From contig JAUJME010000077.1 in the NCBI GenBank assembly GCA_030447005.1, positions 1-7,267 on the forward strand: a DNA stretch of 7,267 nucleotides. The letters run 5' to 3'. The notes under the pieces were generated by a model. That model made no database searches and was not told where the DNA came from. It was given only the letters and a program-made list of their open reading frames with translations. Both the position numbers and the translations under genes were made by a program. Position 1 is the stretch's first letter; the number at the start of each line of letters is the position of its first letter. Below are positions 1 through 6,758 of this stretch, piece by piece. This stretch comes from Solirubrobacteraceae bacterium. Its GTDB lineage: Bacteria > Actinomycetota > Thermoleophilia > Solirubrobacterales > Solirubrobacteraceae.

Positions 1-1535
1 AGCAGGGCTACCTCGACGTCGTCGAGTACCAGGACGCGCTGCGCGCGCCGCTGCCGACGGAGGCCGACGTCAGGCCGCCCGCCGAGGAGACGCAGTACCC
101 GTACTTCACGTCGTGGGTCAAGCGGCAGGTCGTCGATCAGCTCGGGGGCGGGCAGTCGGGCGCCCAGCGGGCGTTCGAGGGCAACCTGCGGATCCGCACG
201 ACGATCGACTCGCGGATGCAGGACGCCGCGCAGAAGGCGGTCGACGGCTGGCTGTCGGACCCGACCGGCCCGCAGGCGGCGCTCGTGGCGCTCGACAACG
301 AGTCGGGCGAGGTGCGGGCGATGATCGGCGGCTCGGCGAACGGCTTCGAGGCCCGCCCGTTCAACCTCGCCACCCAGGGCCAGCGCCAGCCCGGCTCGGC
401 GTTCAAGCCGTTCGTCCTAGCCCAGGCGCTCGACGAGGGGATCGGCCCGGGCTCGCTGTGGAACTCGAGCAAGCAGACGATCCAGATCCCGAACTCGAGC
501 GAGAAGTTCGAGGTCAACAACTACGAGGACGCCTACGCCGGCGCCACCACGCTCGCGCGGGCGACGACGACGTCCGACAACTCGGTCTTCGCGCAGGTCG
601 GCATCAAGGTCGGCACCCGCGACGTCGCGAAGCTCGCGAACCGGCTGGGGATCCGGACCCCGGTCTCCAAGAACTACGCGATGACGCTCGGCGGCCTGCG
701 CCAGGGCGTCACGCCGCTCGACCTCGCCCGCGCCTACCTCGCGTTCCCCAACGACGGCAAGCTCGTCTACGGCTCCATGGCGCCCGACGCCGACCGCTAC
801 CGCGGCGGCGTGCGCAACGTGCCGGGCCCCACGGGGATCGACTCGATCACCGGGCGCGGCGAGGACGAGGCGATCAGGCTGCCCAACGGGCGCAAGGCGC
901 GCAACACCCGGCGCGAGCGCCGCGTGCTGCCCGAGGGGGTCGCCCGCCAGACCGCCGGCATCCTGCAGACGGTGGTCACGGCCGGGACCGGCCAGCGCGC
1001 GAACCTGGGGCCCGGCCAGCTCGCCGCCGGCAAGACGGGTACGACGGAAAACTACTCCGACGCGTGGTTCGTGGGCTGGACCGAGCGCTACACGGTGGCC
1101 GTCTGGGTCGGTTATCCCGAGGGCTTCAAGCCGATGCAGACCGAGTGGCGGGGCGAGCCGGTCGCCGGCGGCACCTACCCCGCGGCGATCTGGCGCGACT
1201 TCCTGCGAGCGGCCATCGCGATCGACGAGAGCCGCAACCCGGACAAGCAGAAGGACGACTCCGACGGCACGACGCTCGACGGCGGGGGCATACCGGCGGC
1301 GCCGGCGACGCCCGCCCCCGCCGCCACGGCGCCCCCCGCCTCGCAGACGGGCCAGGGCGAGGCCGGCGACGGGACGGGCGCCGGCGAGACCTCCCCCGCC
1401 CCCGCGCCGGTCGCGCCGGAGCCCGAGCCGGCGCCCACGCCGCCCCCCGCTCCCCCCGCCGCACCGCCCACCGGCGGCGGCAGCCCGGGCGGCGGCCCCG
1501 CCGCGCCCGGCGGCGGGGCGAGCGGGCCTGGCTAG
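1..1535 (+). CDS. Class A penicillin-binding protein (PBP1-type), 3' part; transpeptidase domain plus Pro/Ala/Gly tail
   Basis: Reading frame is open from base 3 to a TAG at 1533-1535, giving 510 residues with no start inside the window. The upstream glycosyltransferase half and membrane anchor are therefore off the left edge. Numbered from base 3, the first ~70 residues look like the end of the glycosyltransferase region and linker (QGYLDVVEYQDAL, then YPYFTSWVKRQVVDQLG and NLRIRTTIDSRMQ). The penicillin-binding transpeptidase domain follows with all three active-site motifs: SAFK with the nucleophilic Ser at residue 132 (bases 396-398), SDN at 191-193 (573-581) and KTGT at 344-347 (1032-1043), followed by DAWFVGW. 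The enzyme would cross-link peptidoglycan stem peptides outside the membrane. The last 80 residues are a low-complexity tail, and I see no PASTA repeat. An internal ATG at 216 lies within the domain and is not the true start. The class A assignment rests on the linker, since the glycosyltransferase motifs are not visible. The gene converges on mpg with no gap between the stop codons. Confidence 0.93.
   Translation, partial: QGYLDVVEYQDALRAPLPTEADVRPPAEETQYPYFTSWVKRQVVDQLGGGQSGAQRAFEGNLRIRTTIDSRMQDAAQKAVDGWLSDPTGPQAALVALDNESGEVRAMIGGSANGFEARPFNLATQGQRQPGSAFKPFVLAQALDEGIGPGSLWNSSKQTIQIPNSSEKFEVNNYEDAYAGATTLARATTTSDNSVFAQVGIKVGTRDVAKLANRLGIRTPVSKNYAMTLGGLRQGVTPLDLARAYLAFPNDGKLVYGSMAPDADRYRGGVRNVPGPTGIDSITGRGEDEAIRLPNGRKARNTRRERRVLPEGVARQTAGILQTVVTAGTGQRANLGPGQLAAGKTGTTENYSDAWFVGWTERYTVAVWVGYPEGFKPMQTEWRGEPVAGGTYPAAIWRDFLRAAIAIDESRNPDKQKDDSDGTTLDGGGIPAAPATPAPAATAPPASQTGQGEAGDGTGAGETSPAPAPVAPEPEPAPTPPPAPPAAPPTGGGSPGGGPAAPGGGASGPG
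1293..1532 (+). other. Low-complexity Pro/Ala/Gly C-terminal tail of the penicillin-binding protein
   Basis: These 80 codons directly precede the stop. They begin as Pro/Ala/Thr, pass through a Gly/Glu/Asp-containing stretch, then become Pro/Ala with PEPEP, and end in Gly clusters with Pro, Ala and Ser. There is no Cys, no aromatic residue and no recognisable domain, so the segment is likely an extended, disordered extracellular tail spanning or contacting the cell wall (inference). Similar disordered tails are common on actinobacterial PBPs. The DNA is almost pure G+C with many short inverted repeats that follow from Gly and Pro codons. Confidence 0.8.
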
Positions 1536-1538
1536 CTA
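1533..1538. other. Back-to-back stop codons of two convergent genes (TAGCTA)
   Basis: The PBP gene ends with TAG at 1533-1535 on the + strand, and the glycosylase gene ends with TAG on the - strand (CTA at 1536-1538). The six bases TAGCTA are a palindrome that supplies both stops, so no base separates the genes. Any transcript 3' end or terminator for either gene must lie inside the coding sequence of the other. I see no hairpin followed by a T-run here. Confidence 0.9.
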
Positions 1539-2138
1539 ACGCCGGGGCGGCAGCGTCTCGCGCAGCCCGGGCGGCCACGGGCGCGACACCGAGCGCGAGC
1601 CGCCGGCGCAGAAGCGCCACGGCAGGTCGGCCGCCTTGGTGATCCCGATCCGCGGGCCCACCAGCGGCTCGGCGGCCTCCCAGCCCGGCGCGCGCGGCTC
1701 GATGCGCACCGGGCCGGAGACCAGGTCCGCGCCGTTGAGCTCGAGGTCGATTCCCAGCGCCTGGGTCAGCTTGCCCGGGCCGGAGCAGAGGTCCTCGACG
1801 CGCTCGAGCCCGCGGCGGGCGCGCATGGCGTCGAGGCCGCGGACCGGCTCGAGCGCGCGGATGAGGACCGCCGCCCCGACCCCCTCCGGCTCGCAGACCG
1901 CGTTGAGCAGCGCGTGGATGCCGTAGGAGCGGTAGACGTAGGCGCGGCCGGGCGGCCCGAAGAGGGTGTGGGTCCGCGCGGTCAGGCCGATGTGGGCGTG
2001 GCACGCGGGCTCCGAGTCGTGGTAGGCCTCCGTCTCGACGATCAGCCCGGCGCACTCCCCGTGGACGACGAGGCAGCCGAGCAGGTCGCGGGCGACGTCG
2101 ACGACCCCGCGCGCGTAGTGCGACGCGGGCAGGCTCAA
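1536..2138 (-). CDS. mpg: DNA-3-methyladenine glycosylase (AAG/MPG family)
   Basis: With a TTG start at 2138 the product is 200 residues, the usual size for bacterial AAG-type glycosylases, which flip out and excise alkylated purines such as 3-methyladenine in base-excision repair. Conserved blocks appear in order: LPASHYARGVVDVARDLLG near the N-terminus; VETEAYHDSEPACHAH with the expected catalytic Glu37, Tyr39 and His47; FGPPGRAYVYRSYGIHALLN; a VLIRALEP block; LCSGPGKLTQALGI; and RIGITKAADLPWRF near the end. Glu-to-His spacing is one residue shorter than in human AAG. The frame stays open far upstream through argH, so its length does not fix the start. TTG at 2138 is chosen because it overlaps the argH stop (TTGA), lies just before the first conserved block, and no ATG, GTG or other TTG occurs close upstream in frame. 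The Shine-Dalgarno is weak, which fits translational coupling to argH. It is the last gene of the unit. Confidence 0.93.
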   Translation of the reverse strand: MSLPASHYARGVVDVARDLLGCLVVHGECAGLIVETEAYHDSEPACHAHIGLTARTHTLFGPPGRAYVYRSYGIHALLNAVCEPEGVGAAVLIRALEPVRGLDAMRARRGLERVEDLCSGPGKLTQALGIDLELNGADLVSGPVRIEPRAPGWEAAEPLVGPRIGITKAADLPWRFCAGGSRSVSRPWPPGLRETLPPRR

Positions 2139-3505
2139 GCCGGCTGGTTCTCGAGCTCCGCCCGCGCGTGGGCGAGCTGCTCGCGCACCCGGGAGAGCGC
2201 GGTGCCGCCCTCGGAGACCTTCGACTCGAGCCAGGACCGGCGCGAGAGGACCTCGTAGTACTCGTCGTCGAGCGCCTCGGAGTGGCGGGCGATCTCCTCG
2301 CGGCTGAGCGCCGACAGCGGCCGCCCGGAGTCCACCGCCTCGCGGACGAGGCCGGCGACGACGCCGTGCGACTGGCGGAAGGGGACGCCGCGGCGGACGA
2401 GCAGGTCGGCGATGTCGGTGGCCGCGATCAGCTCGTCGCCGGCGGCCGCCTCGAGCCGCTCGCGGTCGAAGGTGATCGTCTCGACCATCCCCCGCGCTGC
2501 GGCGAGCGTGAGGTCGAGCGTGTCGGCCGCGTCGAAGAGGTGCTCCTTGTCCTCCTGCATGTCCTTGTTGTAGGTGAGCGGCAGCCCGTGCATGACCCCG
2601 TGGAGCGCGGAGAGGTGCGCGGCGACGCGCGGCGCCTTCGCGCGCAGCAGCTCGGCGGCGTCGGGGTTCTTCTTCTGCGGCATGATCGAGGAGCCCGATG
2701 CCCAGGCGTCGGAGACCTCGCAGAAGCCGAACTCGTCGCTCGACCACAGGACGATCTCCGCGCCGAGCCGGGAGAGGTGGGTTGCGCAGGTGGCGGCGGC
2801 GGACAGGAAGTCGAGGACGAAGTCCCGGTTGGAGACCGCGTCGATCGAGTTGCGCGCGACGCTCGTGAAGCCCAGCTCGGAGGCCAGGAACCCGCGGTCG
2901 GTGGCGAAGTTGACGCCGGCCAGGGCGCCGGCGCCGAGCGGCAGCTCGTCCGCGTTGCCGAGGACCGCCTCGAAGCGGCGGGCGTCGCGGCGGAACATCC
3001 AGAAGTAGGCGAGCAGGTGGTGGGAGAGGTAGACGGGCTGGGCGCGCTGGAGGTGGGTGTAGCCCGGCATCGGCCAGTCGACGTGGCGCTCGGCGCAGAG
3101 CACGAGCGCGCTCTGGAGCGCCTGGAGGCGCTCGACCGTCCTCAGCGCGTGGGCGCGCGTGTACATGGCGACGTCGGTGGCGACCTGGTCGTTGCGCGAG
3201 CGGGCCGTGTGCAGCCGGCCGCCGACGGGGCCGACGATCTCCGTCAGCCGCCGCTCGATCGCCATGTGGATGTCCTCGTCGTCCGGCTCGACCCGGAAGG
3301 TGCCGGCGTCGAGCTCCTCGGCGACGCGCTCGAGCCCGCTCAGCAGCGTGTCGCGGTCGGCGGGAGAGATGATCTGCGCCGCGGCCAGCATCCGCGCGTG
3401 GGCGCGCGACTGCTCGACGTCGTAGGGCCCGAGACGCCAGTCGAACCCGATCGAGGTGTTGAGCTGGGCGAAGACCGGGTCCTGGGGCTCGGAGAAGCGC
3501 GACAT
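2135..3505 (-). CDS. argH: Argininosuccinate lyase
   Basis: The 456-residue product matches the usual length of ArgH, the cytoplasmic homotetramer that splits argininosuccinate into arginine and fumarate. The N-terminus MSRFSEPQDP corresponds to the family's GRFxE block. Next come TARSRNDQVATD (SRNDQ at 103-107), GYTHLQRAQP with the conserved His151, and the fumarate-lyase signature GSSIMPQKKNPD starting at Gly271, whose Ser272/Ser273 carries the catalytic serine loop. No key residue is missing. The start is well fixed: ATG at 3505 is preceded in frame by a TGA only 12 bases upstream (3517-3515). No clear Shine-Dalgarno precedes it. The product ends ENQPA and its TGA overlaps the TTG of mpg. 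argG and the rest of the arginine genes are not in the window. The divergent GNAT gene starts 11 bases away. Confidence 0.97.
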   Translation of the reverse strand: MSRFSEPQDPVFAQLNTSIGFDWRLGPYDVEQSRAHARMLAAAQIISPADRDTLLSGLERVAEELDAGTFRVEPDDEDIHMAIERRLTEIVGPVGGRLHTARSRNDQVATDVAMYTRAHALRTVERLQALQSALVLCAERHVDWPMPGYTHLQRAQPVYLSHHLLAYFWMFRRDARRFEAVLGNADELPLGAGALAGVNFATDRGFLASELGFTSVARNSIDAVSNRDFVLDFLSAAATCATHLSRLGAEIVLWSSDEFGFCEVSDAWASGSSIMPQKKNPDAAELLRAKAPRVAAHLSALHGVMHGLPLTYNKDMQEDKEHLFDAADTLDLTLAAARGMVETITFDRERLEAAAGDELIAATDIADLLVRRGVPFRQSHGVVAGLVREAVDSGRPLSALSREEIARHSEALDDEYYEVLSRRSWLESKVSEGGTALSRVREQLAHARAELENQPA

Positions 3506-3516
3506 GGTCAGCCATC
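3506..3516. promoter_or_regulatory. 11-base divergent gap between argH and GNAT start codons
   Basis: Only 11 bases separate the ATG of argH (3505, - strand) from the ATG of the GNAT gene (3517, + strand). Promoters for both genes must overlap the coding sequence of the neighbour. I find no purine-rich Shine-Dalgarno at proper spacing ahead of either ATG, which would suit leaderless transcripts, common in actinobacteria (inference). I do not see a convincing -10 or -35 on either strand, so this entry marks the position of a required promoter region, not a recognised promoter. If the GNAT gene really starts at GTG 3538, the gap grows to 32 bases. Confidence 0.35.
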
Positions 3517-4149
3517 ATGCCGGGGATGGAGCTCGAGGTGCGCGCCGCCCGGCGCGACGACGTGGCGGCGGCCGGGCTGCTCTACGAGTCGGCGGCGCCC
3601 TACTACGACGCCTACGCGGGAGGCGAGCGGCGGGCGCGCCGGATGCTCCGCGGCGTCTGGCCGCACCCGGGCCACACCGCGAGCTATGAGATCTCGCGGG
3701 TGGCGGTCGCGCGCGGGGAGGTGGTCGGCGTCCTGGCCGGCTTCCTGCTGCTCGAGGGCGACGGCCTGGCCAACCGCTTCATCGCGCTGTCGGTGCCGCG
3801 GCTGCCTCCCTGGCGCTGGCCCGGGGTCTTCCGCCACCTGCGCGCGGCGGCGCGCCTGACCCCGCGCCCGCCCGTCGACGCCTTCTACGTCGACGGCCTC
3901 GCGGTGGCGGCCGGCGCGCGGCGGATGGGCGTCGCCTCGACGCTGCTCGACTCAGCCTCGGCGACCGCCGCCGAACGGGGCGCGTCGGGCGTCGCGCTCG
4001 ACACGGGGCTCGACAACGCGGCGGGCCGGGCGCTCTATGAGGCGGTGGGCTTCCAGCGCCACGACGTGCGCGCCGCCGACGACCCGCGGATCGCCCGCGC
4101 GATCGGCGGGCGGGGGTTCGTCTCCTACTACCGGCCGGCGCCGCGGTAG
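3517..4149 (+). CDS. GNAT-family N-acetyltransferase
   Basis: The product from ATG 3517 is 210 residues and looks like a single Gcn5-related acetyltransferase domain, a cytoplasmic enzyme moving acetyl from acetyl-CoA to an amine. Seen directly: an N-terminal strand ELEVRAARRDD; the strand FYVDGLAVAAGARRMGVAST with the acetyl-CoA pyrophosphate-binding pattern R-x-x-G-x-A at RRMGVA (135-140); and NAAGRALYEAVGFQ (Asn167, Tyr174, Gly178-Phe179), the family's usual C-terminal motif. Residues 80-120 between strands are Arg/Pro-rich and longer than in minimal GNATs. Substrate cannot be told from sequence. Alternative starts are ATG 3526, with GGGG directly abutting, and GTG 3538, which has GGAG at 3528-3531 with six-base spacing but would trim the first beta-strand. 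The 3' end overlaps the convergent hydrolase gene by 22 bases. No functional link to the neighbours is evident. Confidence 0.87.
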   Translation: MPGMELEVRAARRDDVAAAGLLYESAAPYYDAYAGGERRARRMLRGVWPHPGHTASYEISRVAVARGEVVGVLAGFLLLEGDGLANRFIALSVPRLPPWRWPGVFRHLRAAARLTPRPPVDAFYVDGLAVAAGARRMGVASTLLDSASATAAERGASGVALDTGLDNAAGRALYEAVGFQRHDVRAADDPRIARAIGGRGFVSYYRPAPR

Positions 4150-6752
4150 TCGTCGGCGAAGCAGGGCCCGCGGCAGACGTCGATCACGCGGCCGCCTTCG
4201 GCGCGCAGGAAGGCCGACTTCTGCTCGCGCGCGGTCGGGGTGCGCCGGGGCGACTCGTGCGGGTCCTGGCCCTCGCGCGGCGGCTTGTTGGACGCGGGCG
4301 GCGGCGGCGTCCCCTTGCCGTCGGCGCGCTTGGGGCCGATGTCCCAGAAGACCAGCGCCGAGCCGCCGGCCGAGTAGCCCGGGGCGCCGAGCGGCTCGAG
4401 GCCGAAGAAGGAGTCGTCGGCCCGGCCGGGGTACGGCGGGTCGGTGAAGCGGGGCCGGCCCGGCTCGAGGACGGGGGTGTGGATGCGGGCGCCGGCGCTG
4501 CGCGCCTGGGCGACGGCGGTGATGTCGGCCACCTGGTGGTCGCCGAAGCCGACGTGCATGAGGATCTCGTGCCTGGGCGTGTTGGGCAGCGGGTCGCTCG
4601 TCATGTGCGCCGCGTAGCCGTTGGGGTCGCCGCGGTCCCACAGCATCTGGATGAGGGAGAGGATGAGCGGCCGCTCGACCTCGCTCGGGTAGTTGTCGTA
4701 GAGCCCGAGCGGCGTGTCGGCGCCGAAGCGCCCCTGCGCGTACATGTCGAAGTCGACCGACCGGCGCAGGAGGGTCGAGTAGTTCATCCCCGGCACGCCG
4801 AGCACCGCGCGCTCGTGGTCGACGCCGACCGCCGCGAGCGTGCCGCCGTAGATCCCGCCCTGCGAGTTGCCGTCGTAGAAGAGGCGGGCCGGGTCGATCA
4901 CCGACCTCCCGCGCGGCTTGAAGGCCGCGTTGGCGCCGAAGCCGTCCTTGTGGACCATCAGGCGGCCGAGGTAGAGGAAGTGCAGGAAGCCCTGCTGGAC
5001 GTGGTCGATGAGCCGCGGGAACTCCGAGAGGTCCTGGATCGCCGTGAAGGCGGTCGGGATGTCGCGGGTGGCCATCCCGTCCCAGTCGGTCGCGCAGAAG
5101 ACGAAGTTGTGCTCGTTGGCGAGCGACTTGAGCTGGCTCTGGAAGATCTCCCCCTGGCCGCCGAACAGGCCGTGGCCGTAGAGGGACGGGCGCGCGGGTT
5201 GCGCGTCGTCTGAGTCCATCGCGACGCGCGGGACGATGCAGGTGAAGGCCGGCTGCGTCAGGTTGCCCGGCTGCTGCTGGGGCTCGCGGCCCTTGGCGTC
5301 GAGGGTGAACTTCGACTGCGGCGGGCAGCCCGGCGCGTCGAGGAAGCACGGCACCTGGAGGCTCCCGCGCACCACGCGGGCGATGCGCTCGTCCTCCCCC
5401 GCCTCGCAGCGGGCCGGGTCCCCCGCCGTGCAGGGCTTGAAGTCGCGGACGCCGTCGAGGCTGCTCGGGTTCACCGGGGCGCCGGGGACCTCGGGGATCG
5501 AGTCGGGGATGTCGGGGTTGATCGAGTAGGCGGGGGCGCGGCCCTGGACGGTGAGGTCGGCCAGGTTCGTGTCGCCGAGCGCCGCGAAGGCGCGGTCGCG
5601 GATGGAGAGCAGGCGGCTCGTCGTGCTGCGCGCGCTCGCGACGGTGAAGTCCCAGGCCAGGTAGAGGTTCCCGCGCGCGACGCCGGCGCGACCGAGCGTC
5701 GAGAGGATCTCCTCCATCTGCGGCCGGCGCGCCTCGACCGCGCGGTCGGTGGTGATGATCCGGTCGCGGAAGACCTGGAACGGCCGCTGCGCCTCGATCC
5801 GGCTGCCGTCCGCCCGGCGCAGGTCGCGCAGCGCGACGATGTAGCGCTGGCCCTCGGCGAAGTTGACCGCGGGGCGGATGAGCAGGTTGCGGTCCTCAGG
5901 GCGCACGGGGTTGGCGTCGACCTCCGCCCAGACGAGGTGGCGCGCCCCTGTGGTGGCGTTGATGACGACGACCGGCGAATCGGGGGCCAGGGAGCGCTTG
6001 GGGTCGTCGATCGAGGGCGCGTTCGTCGCCCGGAACGCCTCGATCGTCTGGAGGCCCGGGACGTGCGTGACGACCTTCTGGCCCGGGCTGAAGCCGTCGG
6101 AGAACCGGTAGTCGGCCGGGTTGATCGCCTTGCCGGCACGGTTGCGGGGCATGGCCGATTCCTTGAAGTCCACCCGCCGCCCGGTGACCTGGCTGGGGTC
6201 GGCGACCGTGAAGCGGTCGTTGGGGAACGGGAACAGGCAGACCTTGGGGTCGAGCTCGTCGCAGCCCTCGACGGTGCGGAAGCCGGCGGCCTGCGGCATC
6301 GGCTTGGCGGGCGGAGGCGTGAACGCGCCCCCTCCGGGCGTGCCCGGCGGGGCGCAGCGCGGGATCCGCCGCAGCGCGCGCCGCGTCCGCGAGGACCCGC
6401 GCCGGCCGCGGCGGGTGGCGCGGACGGTCACGGTGACCCGCCGCTTCACGCCGCAGAGGACGAGCTTGCGCCGCCCGGCGGTCGTCAGGCGCAGCCGCAC
6501 CGTGCGGCGGCCGTCGCGGCGGAAGCGGACCGTCTTCGAGCGCGCGATCCCGGGCGCGGAGACCCGGACGCGGGTGCCGCGCCGCGCGGCCACCCGGACG
6601 GAGAGCGCGCGCGCCCGCAGGATGCGGGGCTGGTCGATCGAGCTCAGGCCGACCTTGACCGGCACGCGCCGCTTGGCGGCGGGCGCCGGAGGCGCCCACA
6701 GCAGTGCCGCGAGCACGCAGCCCGCGACGATCGACCCGATCGCTCTCCTCAC
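4128..6752 (-). CDS. Large secreted alpha/beta-hydrolase-like protein (putative esterase/lipase) with basic N-terminal beta module
   Basis: From GTG 6752 the product is 874 residues. Residues 1-25 form a Sec-type signal peptide: MRR, a hydrophobic core to Trp19, and an APA cleavage site at 23-25. Residues 27-133 are strongly basic with alternating strand-like Arg/Val/Thr stretches (RTVRLRLTTAGRRKL, RRVTVTVRATRRGRR), probably an Ig-like or wall-contacting module (inference). A Pro/Gly linker follows. The rest resembles actinobacterial and myxobacterial secreted hydrolases of uncertain substrate (recalled, not searched): VCLFPFPNDRFTV at 171-183, WAEVDAN at 275-281 and LYLAWDFTVAS at 363-373. 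The hydrolase core has YGHGLFGG (His527, oxyanion-like) and the nucleophile elbow GNSQGG with Ser630. Asp738 in GFGDHQV and His832 in DPHESPRR are candidates for the rest of a triad. Twelve cysteines lie in the mature chain, including C860xxxC864, suggesting disulfides. The GTG start is chosen for the signal peptide; the AGGAG-like purines lie just after it, so the start is not fully certain. Confidence 0.8.
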   Translation of the reverse strand: MRRAIGSIVAGCVLAALLWAPPAPAAKRRVPVKVGLSSIDQPRILRARALSVRVAARRGTRVRVSAPGIARSKTVRFRRDGRRTVRLRLTTAGRRKLVLCGVKRRVTVTVRATRRGRRGSSRTRRALRRIPRCAPPGTPGGGAFTPPPAKPMPQAAGFRTVEGCDELDPKVCLFPFPNDRFTVADPSQVTGRRVDFKESAMPRNRAGKAINPADYRFSDGFSPGQKVVTHVPGLQTIEAFRATNAPSIDDPKRSLAPDSPVVVINATTGARHLVWAEVDANPVRPEDRNLLIRPAVNFAEGQRYIVALRDLRRADGSRIEAQRPFQVFRDRIITTDRAVEARRPQMEEILSTLGRAGVARGNLYLAWDFTVASARSTTSRLLSIRDRAFAALGDTNLADLTVQGRAPAYSINPDIPDSIPEVPGAPVNPSSLDGVRDFKPCTAGDPARCEAGEDERIARVVRGSLQVPCFLDAPGCPPQSKFTLDAKGREPQQQPGNLTQPAFTCIVPRVAMDSDDAQPARPSLYGHGLFGGQGEIFQSQLKSLANEHNFVFCATDWDGMATRDIPTAFTAIQDLSEFPRLIDHVQQGFLHFLYLGRLMVHKDGFGANAAFKPRGRSVIDPARLFYDGNSQGGIYGGTLAAVGVDHERAVLGVPGMNYSTLLRRSVDFDMYAQGRFGADTPLGLYDNYPSEVERPLILSLIQMLWDRGDPNGYAAHMTSDPLPNTPRHEILMHVGFGDHQVADITAVAQARSAGARIHTPVLEPGRPRFTDPPYPGRADDSFFGLEPLGAPGYSAGGSALVFWDIGPKRADGKGTPPPPASNKPPREGQDPHESPRRTPTAREQKSAFLRAEGGRVIDVCRGPCFADDYRGAGR

Positions 6753-6758
6753 CCTGGA

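Noticed and set aside
1489..1504. Perfect GC inverted repeat (GCGGCGG / CCGCCGC) near the end of the PBP gene, as a terminator
   Set aside because: It lies in Gly/Pro codons of the low-complexity tail, has a two-base loop and no T-run. Similar repeats are frequent in this stretch by composition.
113..1642. 509-residue alternative + strand frame across the PBP gene
   Set aside because: It is an Arg/Ala/Gly-rich shadow; the overlapping frame carries SAFK, SDN and KTGT.
3504..3515. Small dyad ATGG-n4-CCAT in the argH/GNAT gap as an operator
   Set aside because: Four-base arms are too short and arise partly from the two start regions. There is no extension of the symmetry.
1536..3518. A single 660-residue frame on the - strand covering mpg and all of argH
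   Set aside because: Only the last 200 residues match a known family. The rest is the Arg/Pro/Ala-rich shadow of argH in another frame, kept open by high G+C.
2168..3859. 563-residue open frame on the + strand antisense to argH
   Set aside because: It is a low-complexity Val/Gly/Asp/Glu-rich shadow of argH with no recognisable motif; argH itself has full family signatures.
4257..5213. 318-residue + strand frame antisense to the hydrolase gene
   Set aside because: The composition is that of a reverse-strand shadow and there are no motifs, while the - strand frame has coherent domains and a signal peptide.
6717..6752. Possible lipoprotein signal (VAGC with Cys12) in the hydrolase
   Set aside because: The Cys comes after only about eight apolar residues and the hydrophobic core continues past it to Trp19. 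An APA signal-peptidase I site at 23-25 fits better.
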